Assembly: GCF_018224615.1 (NCBI RefSeq)
Contig: NZ_JAGTUK010000003.1
Location: 420,339-484,338, forward strand
Source: Microbacterium paraoxydans
Lineage (GTDB): Bacteria > Actinomycetota > Actinomycetes > Actinomycetales > Microbacteriaceae
Direction of reading: 5' to 3'
Length of the DNA: 64,000 nucleotides
Position 1 is the stretch's first letter. The number at the start of each line of letters is the position of its first letter. A model generated the notes under the pieces. It ran no database searches. It saw nothing but the letters and a program-made list of their open reading frames with translations, and was not told the DNA's origin. Position numbers and translations under genes: made by a program. Positions 48,443 through 56,222 of this stretch are shown piece by piece.

Positions 48443-50119
48443 ATGACTTCCGCACCCCGCACCCCCTCCGCCATCGACAAGGTCGCTGATGAGTGGGTCG
48501 ACACGATCGCCGTGCTCGCCCCGACCCTCGGCACTTACATCGGTCGCTCGGAGGTCAACGATCGGTTCGGCGACCTGAGCCCCGAGGGCCATGAGGAGAT
48601 CGCAGCCGCGACGCGCGCGACGCTCGACAAGCTGGCCGCGCTGGAGCCGGTCGACGCGATCGACGAGGTGACGAAGACCGACCTGAGTGCCGAGCTGCGC
48701 CTGGACCTCGAGCTCCATGACGCGAAGTGGCACCTGCGCGACCTGAACGTGATCGCCTCCGCGGCGCAAGACGTGCGGGCCGTGTTCGACCTGATGCCGA
48801 CATCGACGGTCGACGACTGGGAGGTCATCTCCACGCGTCTTGCGGCCGTGCCGAACGCCCTGCGCGGGTACATCGAGACGCTGCGCACGGGCATCGCGGA
48901 GGGCGTCACTCCCGCCCGTCGTCAGGTGACCGAGGTCGCGACGCAGATCGACCGCTACATCGCCGACGACGGGTTCTTCGCCGCCTTCGTCGCGCATGCC
49001 GATCCGGACGAGGGCCAGCTGCCCGCCTCGCTCGCGCGCACCCTTGCCGACAACTCCGCTGCCGCCCGGGTGGCGTATGGCGAGCTGCGCCGGTTCCTCG
49101 CGGAGGAGCTGGCGCCGGAGGCGGGGGAGCAGGACGCGGTCGGACGCGAGCTGTACGCCCTGAACTCACGTCGCTTCCTCGGGGCCACGATCGACCTCGA
49201 CGAGACCTACGAGTGGGGCCGCGAGGAGCTCGCGCGGATGGTTGCGGAGCAGACGTCGATCGCGAACGAGATCCTCCCCGGGGCATCGGTCGAGGAGGCG
49301 GTCGCGCACCTCGAGGCAGACCCGGCGCGCAAGGTCGTCGGCACCGAGGCCCTGCAGGCGTGGATGCAGGAGACGAGTGACCGTGCGGTCGCCGAGCTCG
49401 GCGCGTCGCACTTCGACATTCCCGAAGCCATCCGCACGCTCGAGTGCATGATCGCCCCCACCCAGGAGGGCGGCATCTACTACACGGGTCCCACGGACGA
49501 CTTCTCGCGCCCCGGCCGCATGTGGTGGTCGGTGCCCGAGGGCGTCACCGAGTTCGACACGTGGCGCGAGCTGACGACCGTGTATCACGAGGGCGTACCG
49601 GGTCACCACCTGCAGATCGCGCAGGCGGTGTACAACCGTGCCGAGCTGAACTCCTGGCGGCGGCTGCTGGCGGGAACGTCGGGGCACGCGGAGGGATGGG
49701 CGCTGTATGCCGAGCGCCTGATGGAGCAGCTCGGGTATCTGGACGACCCCGCTGACCGGCTGGGCATGCTCGACGGCCAGCGCATGCGTGCAGCCCGCGT
49801 GGTGCTCGACATCGGCGTGCACCTCGGCAAGCCGCGCCTCGACGGCGACGGCATCTGGGATGCGGACTACGCGCTGGACTTCATGCGCCGCAACGTGAAC
49901 ATGTCCGATCAGTTCGTGCAGTTCGAGGTGAACCGCTACCTCGGCTGGCCCGGCCAGGCCCCGTCGTACAAGGTCGGTCAGCGCATCTGGGAGCAGGTGC
50001 GGGAGTCCGTGCAGCAGGCGGAAGGCGAGGCATTCTCCTTCAAGGACTTCCACAAGCGCGCACTCGACCTGGGCGGCGTGGGTCTGGACACCTTGCGCAG
50101 CGCTCTGCTCCCGCGCTGA
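48443..50119 (+). CDS. DUF885-family putative metalloprotein
   Basis: A 558-residue, mostly helical protein of the DUF885 family, which resembles M32/M2-type metallopeptidases. The motif H382-EGVPGHH (YHEGVPGHHLQIA) fits a zinc-binding HExxx...HH pattern seen in the family. Another conserved part is SGHAEGWALYAERLMEQLG. There is no signal peptide, so it is likely cytoplasmic. Substrate and activity are not established for this subgroup; peptidase action is inferred from the fold. It stands as its own unit after polA, 38 bases downstream. Confidence 0.85.
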   Translation: MTSAPRTPSAIDKVADEWVDTIAVLAPTLGTYIGRSEVNDRFGDLSPEGHEEIAAATRATLDKLAALEPVDAIDEVTKTDLSAELRLDLELHDAKWHLRDLNVIASAAQDVRAVFDLMPTSTVDDWEVISTRLAAVPNALRGYIETLRTGIAEGVTPARRQVTEVATQIDRYIADDGFFAAFVAHADPDEGQLPASLARTLADNSAAARVAYGELRRFLAEELAPEAGEQDAVGRELYALNSRRFLGATIDLDETYEWGREELARMVAEQTSIANEILPGASVEEAVAHLEADPARKVVGTEALQAWMQETSDRAVAELGASHFDIPEAIRTLECMIAPTQEGGIYYTGPTDDFSRPGRMWWSVPEGVTEFDTWRELTTVYHEGVPGHHLQIAQAVYNRAELNSWRRLLAGTSGHAEGWALYAERLMEQLGYLDDPADRLGMLDGQRMRAARVVLDIGVHLGKPRLDGDGIWDADYALDFMRRNVNMSDQFVQFEVNRYLGWPGQAPSYKVGQRIWEQVRESVQQAEGEAFSFKDFHKRALDLGGVGLDTLRSALLPR

Positions 50120-50154
50120 CACGGGCGGGAATGCCAACGGGCGATCTCGTGTTC

Positions 50155-50166
50155 ATTCAGCTGAAT
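50155..50166 (+). promoter_or_regulatory. Perfect 12-base palindrome upstream of the LLM gene
   Basis: ATTCAGCTGAAT lies 13 bases before the start region of the flavin oxidoreductase, in an AT-richer stretch. It looks like an operator for a dimeric regulator; MarR- and TetR-type proteins use sites of this size. No regulator gene is next to it. Confidence 0.45.
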
Positions 50167-50179
50167 AGAGAGGCATGAC

Positions 50180-51214
50180 ATGGACATCGAGTTCGGGCTG
50201 GACACGTTCGGCGACATCACGACGGATCCGAATGGCGAGCCGCTGACGGGAGCGCAGACGATCCGCAACGTCGTCGCGCAGGCCGAACTGGCCGACACCG
50301 TCGGGGTCGACTTCTTCGGGGTGGGGGAGCACCACCGCCGGGAGTTCGCGGTGTCGTCTCCGGAGATGGTGCTCGCGGCCATCGCCGCCCGCACGAAGAA
50401 CATCCGGCTGGGCACCGCGGTCACGGTGCTCTCGTCCGATGACCCCGTGCGCGTGTTCGAGCGGTTCTCCACCCTCGATGCCCTGTCGAACGGCCGCGCC
50501 GAAGTGGTGCTCGGTCGCGGCTCCTTCATCGAGTCCTTCCCCCTGTTCGGCTACGACCTGCGCGACTACGACACACTCTTCGAGGAGAAGCTCGACCTGT
50601 TCGTGCAGCTTCTGGAGGAGAAGCCGGTCACGTGGTCGGGCACCATGCGGGCGTCCCTCGAGAACGCCGATGTGTTCCCGAAGACCGAGAAGGGCCTGCG
50701 CACCTGGGTCGGCGTCGGTGGCAGCCCGGAGTCGGTCGTGCGCGTGGCGCGCCACGGACTCGGACTGATGCTCGCGATCATCGGTGGACCCGCGGCGCGC
50801 TTCCGCCCGTTCGTCGATCTGTATCACCGGTCCGTCGCGTCGTTCGGTACGACCGCTCATCCGGTGGCCGTGCATTCGCCCGGGCACATCGCCGACACCG
50901 ATGCCGAGGCGTGGGACGGCGCCTATTCGGGCTTCGAGGCGATGAACAACACCATCGGACGCGAGCGCGGGTGGCCGCCCTACAGCCGTGCGCGCTTCCA
51001 GAACGACGTCGGACCGGAGGGGGCGCTGTACGCCGGTTCCCCCGATCGCGTGGCTGCGAAGATCGCGGACACGGTCACGACACTCGGCCTGGGCCGCTTC
51101 GACCTGAAGTACGCGACCGGGACGCTCTCGCACGAGGCCATGATGCGCAGTATCGAGCTGTACGGCACCGAGGTGATTCCGCGCGTTCGCCGCCTGCTGG
51201 CCGCTCGCGACTGA
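50180..51214 (+). CDS. LLM-class flavin-dependent oxidoreductase
   Basis: A 344-residue TIM-barrel protein of the luciferase-like monooxygenase class, using FMN or F420. Typical segments are EFGLDTFGDI, VGVDFFGVGEHHRREFAVSSP, RIRLGTAV-like NIRLGTAVTVL, GRAEVVLGRGSFIESFPLFG and TWVGVGGSPESVVRVARHG. The physiological substrate is unknown. ATG 50180 is taken, with GAGAGG upstream; ATG 50174 is an alternative two codons... in another frame and is not used. It is preceded by a palindrome that may be its operator. Confidence 0.87.
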   Translation: MDIEFGLDTFGDITTDPNGEPLTGAQTIRNVVAQAELADTVGVDFFGVGEHHRREFAVSSPEMVLAAIAARTKNIRLGTAVTVLSSDDPVRVFERFSTLDALSNGRAEVVLGRGSFIESFPLFGYDLRDYDTLFEEKLDLFVQLLEEKPVTWSGTMRASLENADVFPKTEKGLRTWVGVGGSPESVVRVARHGLGLMLAIIGGPAARFRPFVDLYHRSVASFGTTAHPVAVHSPGHIADTDAEAWDGAYSGFEAMNNTIGRERGWPPYSRARFQNDVGPEGALYAGSPDRVAAKIADTVTTLGLGRFDLKYATGTLSHEAMMRSIELYGTEVIPRVRRLLAARD

Positions 51215-51242
51215 GGACTCCGAGACGGGTGCGCCCCGCCTC

Positions 51243-51248
51243 TACGAT
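51243..51248 (+). promoter_or_regulatory. Leaderless-type -10 box for the MFS gene at 51256
   Basis: TACGAT ends 7 bases before ATG 51256. The GAGGGG in between is too close to the start to be a normal ribosome-binding site. Confidence 0.5.
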
Positions 51249-51255
51249 GAGGGGC

Positions 51256-52608
51256 ATGGCCAACACCGCCCTGCCGAGCCGCACGTCGCTCGCTCAGCGC
51301 CTCGATGTCCTTCCGTTCACGCGGCGTCACCTGCGGCTGCTCACCGGCTCAGGGGTGGGCTGGGCGCTGGACGCCATGGACGTGGGCCTCATCTCGTTCA
51401 TCATCGCTGCACTCACGCAGCAGTGGGACCTGTCGAAGAGCGAGGCGGGCCTGATCGCGTCGCTCGGCTTCGTCGGCATGGCCGTGGGGGCGACGCTGGG
51501 GGGTCTGCTGGCCGACCGGTTCGGTCGCCGTCAGGTTTTCGCGCTGACGCTGCTCGTCTACGGGGTGGCCACCGGGGCGAGCGCTCTCGTCGGGGGAGTG
51601 GCGGCGCTGCTCGTGCTGCGCTTCTTCGTGGGCTTGGGGCTGGGAGCGGAGCTCCCGGTCGCATCGACCTACGTCAGCGAGTTCGCCCCGGCGCGGATCC
51701 GTGGCCGGCTGATCGTGATCCTGGAGGCGTTCTGGGCGGTGGGATGGACGGCGTCTGCCCTGATCGGCTTCCTCGTGATCCCGGCGTCCGAGTCCGGATG
51801 GCGCTGGGCATTCGCGGTGGGCGCGATCCCGGCCGTCTATGCGCTGGTCGTGCGATGGGGTCTTCCGGAGTCGCCGCGCTGGCTCGCATCCCGCGGCCGG
51901 ATCGCGGAAGCCGAGAGGATCGTGTCCGCGTTCGAGGCCGACGCCGGCATGCCGGCAGCGCCCGCGATTCGCAAAGAGCCGGCCTCGCGAGCGATCGCAG
52001 CCACGGCGGGCGCCCGGCTCGCGACACTGTGGAATCGTGAGTTCCGCGTGCGCACGCTGTGTCTGTGGCTGGTGTGGTTGTGCGTGAACTTCGCGTACTA
52101 CGGCGCCTTCATCTGGATCCCGAGCATCCTCGTCGACGCCGGTTTCGATCTCGTTCGCTCGTTCGGCTTCACCCTCATCATCACCCTGGCGCAGCTGCCG
52201 GGCTATGCCGTGGCGGCATGGCTGATCGAGCGGTGGGGGCGGCGGGTCACGCTGTCCGTGTTCCTCGCCGGCTCTGCGGTGTCGGCTGTCCTGTTCGGAA
52301 CAGCGACGTCGGCGACGGCGATCATCGCGACCGGCATGGCGCTGTCGTTCTTCAACCTCGGTGCGTGGGGAGCGCTGTACGCGGTGACGCCGGAGATCTA
52401 CCCGACCTCGCTGCGCGGCACGGGCGCTGGATGGGCCGCGGGTGTGGGACGTCTCGCGTCGATCGTGGCGCCGGTCGCGGCACCCGTGCTGCTGCTCGCC
52501 GGCGGGGCCCCGGTGCTGTTCGTCGTGTTCGCCGCGTGCTTCCTCGTTGCGGCCGCAGCATCCTGGGGACTCGTCGATCGACGCGGCGCTTCTCTCGACG
52601 ACCGCTGA
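51256..52608 (+). CDS. MFS transporter, metabolite:proton symporter type
   Basis: A 450-residue major facilitator with 12 predicted membrane helices. Signatures are GLLADRFGRRQVFAL after helix 2, RIRGRLIVILEAFWAVGW, LPESPRWLASRGRIAEAE before the central loop, ERWGRR in the second half and PEIYPTSLRGTGAGWAAG. This pattern is that of the sugar-porter and aromatic-acid/niacin symporter branches; uptake of an organic acid or similar metabolite is likely but unproven. The long in-frame upstream extension overlaps the LLM gene and is rejected. Confidence 0.88.
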   Translation: MANTALPSRTSLAQRLDVLPFTRRHLRLLTGSGVGWALDAMDVGLISFIIAALTQQWDLSKSEAGLIASLGFVGMAVGATLGGLLADRFGRRQVFALTLLVYGVATGASALVGGVAALLVLRFFVGLGLGAELPVASTYVSEFAPARIRGRLIVILEAFWAVGWTASALIGFLVIPASESGWRWAFAVGAIPAVYALVVRWGLPESPRWLASRGRIAEAERIVSAFEADAGMPAAPAIRKEPASRAIAATAGARLATLWNREFRVRTLCLWLVWLCVNFAYYGAFIWIPSILVDAGFDLVRSFGFTLIITLAQLPGYAVAAWLIERWGRRVTLSVFLAGSAVSAVLFGTATSATAIIATGMALSFFNLGAWGALYAVTPEIYPTSLRGTGAGWAAGVGRLASIVAPVAAPVLLLAGGAPVLFVVFAACFLVAAAASWGLVDRRGASLDDR

Positions 52609-52630
52609 CGCCCGTGTCCGCACCCCGCAA

Positions 52631-52636
52631 TAGGCT
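52631..52636 (+). promoter_or_regulatory. Leaderless-type -10 box for the SGNH gene
   Basis: TAGGCT ends 6 bases before GTG 52643; no ribosome-binding site. Confidence 0.55.
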
Positions 52637-52642
52637 GGGGCG

Positions 52643-53398
52643 GTGGCAGATGTGCGATTCGTGGCGATTGGCGACTCCTTCACGGAGGGAGTGGGCGATG
52701 TGCTGCCCGATGGGCGAGAGCGCGGATGGGCGGACATCGCCGCGCAGGGCTGGGCCGACGCGGCTGGGCACCCGATCCAATACGCGAACCTCGCGATCCG
52801 CGGAAAGCTCGCGTGGCCGATCGTGGAACAGCAGCTCGAGCCCGCTCTGGCTCTGCGCCCCACGCATCTGTCGTTCAACGGGGGTGGCAACGACATGCTG
52901 CGACCGCGCGCCGATCTCGAGCACATCGCCGACGCCTTCAGTCGCGTGCTGCGGCGTTGCGACGAGGAGGGCGTGACGATGATCCTGCTGTCCGGTGCGA
53001 ACCCGAGTGGGCAGCTGCCGATGGGCGCGCTGGTGCAGCGCCGCGGGGATCTGCTGTCCGAGGCCGTACTGCGCCGTATCGAAGACCGTCCAGACGTGAT
53101 CCGCGCGCTCAACTGGCCGGACCGCGAGCTTTCCAAGCCGCCGTACTGGTCGGAAGACCGCCTGCACATGAACGCCGCCGGGCATCACCGCGTGGCCGCG
53201 CGAGTGCTGCATGCGCTGGGCTTCGAGCCGCCGGAGTCGTGGTGGGCGCCGCTCGACCGCCCCGGTCTCGGGCCCTCGGGTCTGGCGTATTACCGCGAGT
53301 TCGTGGGGCCCTGGGTGCGCCGCCGCGTCACCCGGACGTCCTCGGGCGACGGTCGTACGGCGAAGTACCCGACGTGGGTCGAGCGCGCGCCCTCGTGA
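52643..53398 (+). CDS. SGNH/GDSL-family hydrolase
   Basis: A 251-residue esterase-type protein. Block I is FVAIGDSFTEGVGD with the nucleophilic Ser, block II Gly lies in NLAIRGKLAW, block III is SFNGGGNDML, and block V is EDRLHMNAAGHHRVA with the catalytic Asp and His. No signal peptide, so it is probably cytoplasmic. The substrate is unknown. Its stop overlaps the start of a SUMF1-like gene by 4 bases. Confidence 0.87.
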   Translation: MADVRFVAIGDSFTEGVGDVLPDGRERGWADIAAQGWADAAGHPIQYANLAIRGKLAWPIVEQQLEPALALRPTHLSFNGGGNDMLRPRADLEHIADAFSRVLRRCDEEGVTMILLSGANPSGQLPMGALVQRRGDLLSEAVLRRIEDRPDVIRALNWPDRELSKPPYWSEDRLHMNAAGHHRVAARVLHALGFEPPESWWAPLDRPGLGPSGLAYYREFVGPWVRRRVTRTSSGDGRTAKYPTWVERAPS

Positions 53399-54141
53399 GC
53401 GACATCGAACTCACGCGCATCCCTGCGGGACAGATCACCCTGCATGACGCACGCACACGCTCGAGCAGAGAGGTGACGCTGCAGCCGTTCCTGATCGGCG
53501 TCTTCGCGGTGACGGAGGAGCAACAGGCCGAGATCTTGGGTGTGGCTGCGCGGCACCCCCGGCGTCCGGCCGCGGACGTGAGCTGGCTCCGCGCCGTGCG
53601 CTTCTGCAACGCGGCGTCGGAATGGGAGGGACTCGATCCTGTCTACCGCTTCCAGGGCGAGGAGGTGAGCTGGGACACCACGGCGGACGGCTACCGGTTG
53701 CCGACCGAGGCGGAGTGGGAGTTCGCGTGCCGTGCGGGCTCCGTGGGGCCGCACTACGCCCCGCTCGCGGACGCGGCATGGACGGCGGGCGACCACGTTG
53801 ACGCGCCCCAGGACGTCGGCGGCAAGCTGCCGAACCTCCACGGGCTGTTCGACACTCTCGGCAACGTCTGGGAGTGGTGCTGGGACCTGCTCGATCCCGC
53901 GCGATACGACGACTACCGGGTCTTCCGGGGCGGCGGCTTCGCCGACGACGCCTGGAGTGTGCGGGCATCCGTACGTCGCGGGGGAGCGCCTCGCATGCAT
54001 CATGAGGACGTGGGGTTCCGCGTCGCGCGCGGCGGGTTCGACACGGAAGAGGCGGCACAGGGCTGGTCTGCTGCCGACGACCGGCTGCGCGCGAGCATCG
54101 ACGGCCCGCTTCCGAACGGCTGGACGCCTCGCCGGCGATGA
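53395..54141 (+). CDS. SUMF1-like (FGE-sulfatase domain) protein lacking active-site Cys
   Basis: A 248-residue protein with the formylglycine-generating-enzyme fold: RLPTEAEWEFACRAG, GNVWEWCWDLLD, FRGGGFADDAWSVRAS and the ending DVGFRVARG. In true formylglycine-generating enzymes a reactive Cys pair lies near the end (CxxS/CRS region); here that stretch reads SVRRGGAPRMHHEDVGF, without Cys. It is therefore unlikely to oxidise sulfatase cysteines and could be a binding protein or another enzyme of the fold, as EgtB is. It is coupled to the SGNH hydrolase gene (GTGA overlap). Confidence 0.82.
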   Translation: MSDIELTRIPAGQITLHDARTRSSREVTLQPFLIGVFAVTEEQQAEILGVAARHPRRPAADVSWLRAVRFCNAASEWEGLDPVYRFQGEEVSWDTTADGYRLPTEAEWEFACRAGSVGPHYAPLADAAWTAGDHVDAPQDVGGKLPNLHGLFDTLGNVWEWCWDLLDPARYDDYRVFRGGGFADDAWSVRASVRRGGAPRMHHEDVGFRVARGGFDTEEAAQGWSAADDRLRASIDGPLPNGWTPRRR

Positions 54142-54188
54142 GCGCCGCCGTTTTGTTGCCGGTAGAACACGGATGAGAGAATGATCGG

Positions 54189-55001
54189 ATGTCCTCCGCG
54201 TTCTCCCTAATCCTGTCCCAGGGCCGTGTCGCCGACCGTACGGACGGCGCTCTGGTCGGTGCCCGCCTCGTGGCCGACGCGCTCTCCGCACTCCTGGGCG
54301 CAGCGCCCGTGGTGGTGGGTTCGCCGGAGCCCAGCCGCCAGGATGACTGGGCCGAGGCTCTCCCCGCGGCGTCCGAGACGCTGCACGGACTCCGCGGCGC
54401 GGTGGAGTCGGCGATCGCCGCGGGAACCACCCCGCTGCTCGTCACCAACACCTGCGCGGCGAGCCTCGGCACGCTCCCGACCGTGGCCGCGCAGTATCCC
54501 GACGCGGTGGTGCTGTGGATCGACGCGCATGGCGACTTCAACACTCCTGACACCACCGAGTCGGGCTACCTCGGCGGCATGGTGCTCGCCGCAGCCTGCG
54601 GTCTGTGGGACAGCGGCCATGGCGCCGGCCTGGATCCTCGTCAGGTGATCGTCGTGGGCGGGCGGGACATCGACCCCGCCGAGGCCGAGCTGCTGGAGGA
54701 GAACGGCGTCACGGTGCTGAGCCCGGCCGAGAGCACGCCCGAGCGGGTGAGCGAGCTGGTGGCCGGACGACCGGTGTGGATCCACGTGGACTGGGACGTG
54801 CTCGAGCCGGGCTACATCCCCGCGGCGTACCGCGTCGGCGACGGTCTGCTCCCGCATCAGGTCGCGGCGCTGTTCGCCGCGTTGCCGGTCGAGAGCGTCC
54901 GCGGGGTCGAGCTCGCGGAGTTCGAGGCGGGAGACGCCGAGGTGCCGGAGCGGGTCAGCGTGGAGCTCATCGTGGAGACGTTCCAGCACCTTCTTCGTTG
55001 A
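54189..55001 (+). CDS. Arginase/agmatinase-fold protein with altered metal site
   Basis: A 270-residue protein of the ureohydrolase fold. The second metal motif is intact, WIDAHGDFNTPDTT (Asp112, His114, Asp116), and the third is recognisable as HVDWDVLEPGYIP. The first, normally GGDHS, is replaced by VTNTCAASLG, so one manganese ligand is missing. EFEAGD near the end replaces the usual ExxP region. Arginase activity is therefore doubtful; a related hydrolase is possible. ATG 54189 is the start; the box before it, GAGAAT, is a poor match. Confidence 0.8.
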   Translation: MSSAFSLILSQGRVADRTDGALVGARLVADALSALLGAAPVVVGSPEPSRQDDWAEALPAASETLHGLRGAVESAIAAGTTPLLVTNTCAASLGTLPTVAAQYPDAVVLWIDAHGDFNTPDTTESGYLGGMVLAAACGLWDSGHGAGLDPRQVIVVGGRDIDPAEAELLEENGVTVLSPAESTPERVSELVAGRPVWIHVDWDVLEPGYIPAAYRVGDGLLPHQVAALFAALPVESVRGVELAEFEAGDAEVPERVSVELIVETFQHLLR

Positions 55002-55025
55002 CCCGCGGCATCGGTGGTCGTGCGG

Positions 55026-56204
55026 CTAGGGCGCTGCTCCGGCCGACGGATCGAGCTTCCAGGCCGTGACCTCGACCGTGGAGCCCGCCGTGATGTCGAG
55101 CACGACGGGCCACGAGCCACGCTCGAGTCCGGGCAGTGGCGCCGCGTAGAGCTGTCGCGCCACGAGGGCGCCCTCGGTGGAGTTCGCGTCCCACCCGAGC
55201 ACGGCGGTGACCTGACCCTGGGCGGGGACGGTGATCCGGGCACTGCCCTCGTCGGTCGCCATGAACGACGAACCCGGTTGCACGTCGACGTCGAGCGCGT
55301 GGCCGTTCTGGTCGGCGAACGCGATGTCCGGGTACCCCTCGATCACGCACGGTTGGTCGCTCACGTTCACGAGGTGGATCAGCTGGGCGCGGTGTCCGGT
55401 TGCGCCGTCCGCGGTGCCGAGGATCAGCGTGGCGCGGTCTTTCGTGCACGCCTCTGCATCGAGCGCCGGCGGGTCGACGCCCGGTGCGGTCTCGGCCACC
55501 GGGTCGCCGACGGCGTTCGGATCGATCAGGGCACCGGTGTCGTCGGTGGTGCTCTGCTGCGCGGCGTTCTCGCGGATGATGTCCTGCTGCCGTGCCTCAT
55601 CGGCGAACCCGCCCCCGATGATAAGCAGCACGATGCTCACGAGCGCGCTGAGCAGGGCAAGGCGGGCAGGAACAGGACGCCGTGTTCCCACGCGGTCGTG
55701 GCCGAGGAGGAGAGCCGGGATCCACCCGCTCATCACCGCCCAGTACGTCGTGACGGGAGCGGTCTCGACCACGGGGACGCTGAGCCCGCGCACGCCGAAA
55801 TCCTGCAGGTAGGAGATCGCCCGGATCCCGTCGAAGCAGAGGCCGAGCACGGTGCCGGCCAGGACCGCGCCGCACCACAGCGCCCAGAACATCCGTCCGT
55901 TCGGGGCGACGCGGTCGGCGACGACGCAGGTGACCGTGGTCAGCACTGCAGCGACGAGCACGAGCATGAGGGGCGTCCACACCCCGGGAAGGCTCCACGT
56001 GTTGGCCTGGACGGGGCCGATCCCGACGAAGCTCAGCAGCCGGGTCACGACGACGTCCGCGCCGAACAGGCGCGCGGCGCCTCCGGCGAGCACCCACAGC
56101 CCGGCGAGGATCAGCCCAGCGGCGATGCTGCGGGGCAGCCGGGCGGTCCACCGCCGCTCGGGCTCGTCAAGTTGTGGGGCAGCCGACGGGGGAGCGGAGG
56201 TCAT
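55026..56204 (-). CDS. Membrane protein with C-terminal DUF4232 domain
   Basis: A 392-residue protein with about five to six membrane helices in the first 210 residues (for example AAGLILAGLWVLAGGAARLF, LMLVLVAAVLTTVTCVVA, LALLSALVSIVLLIIGGGF) followed by an exported C-terminal domain of about 150 residues. That part matches DUF4232: a Cys pair (EACTKDRATLILG, DQPCVIEGYPDI) and small beta strands, as in many actinobacterial lipoproteins. Function unknown. It runs convergent to the arginase-like gene, 24 bases apart. The gene starts at ATG 56204. Confidence 0.8.
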   Translation of the reverse strand: MTSAPPSAAPQLDEPERRWTARLPRSIAAGLILAGLWVLAGGAARLFGADVVVTRLLSFVGIGPVQANTWSLPGVWTPLMLVLVAAVLTTVTCVVADRVAPNGRMFWALWCGAVLAGTVLGLCFDGIRAISYLQDFGVRGLSVPVVETAPVTTYWAVMSGWIPALLLGHDRVGTRRPVPARLALLSALVSIVLLIIGGGFADEARQQDIIRENAAQQSTTDDTGALIDPNAVGDPVAETAPGVDPPALDAEACTKDRATLILGTADGATGHRAQLIHLVNVSDQPCVIEGYPDIAFADQNGHALDVDVQPGSSFMATDEGSARITVPAQGQVTAVLGWDANSTEGALVARQLYAAPLPGLERGSWPVVLDITAGSTVEVTAWKLDPSAGAAP

Positions 56205-56210
56205 CCGCTC

Positions 56211-56216
56211 ATCCTA
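56211..56216 (-). promoter_or_regulatory. Leaderless-type -10 box for the DUF4232 gene
   Basis: On the minus strand TAGGAT ends 6 bases before ATG 56204; no ribosome-binding site. Confidence 0.5.
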
Positions 56217-56222
56217 GGACGG

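Noticed and set aside
54177..54182. GAGAAT 6 bases before the arginase-like start as another leaderless -10
   Set aside because: The invariant first T-A of TANNNT is not met (GA instead); the spacing alone is not enough.
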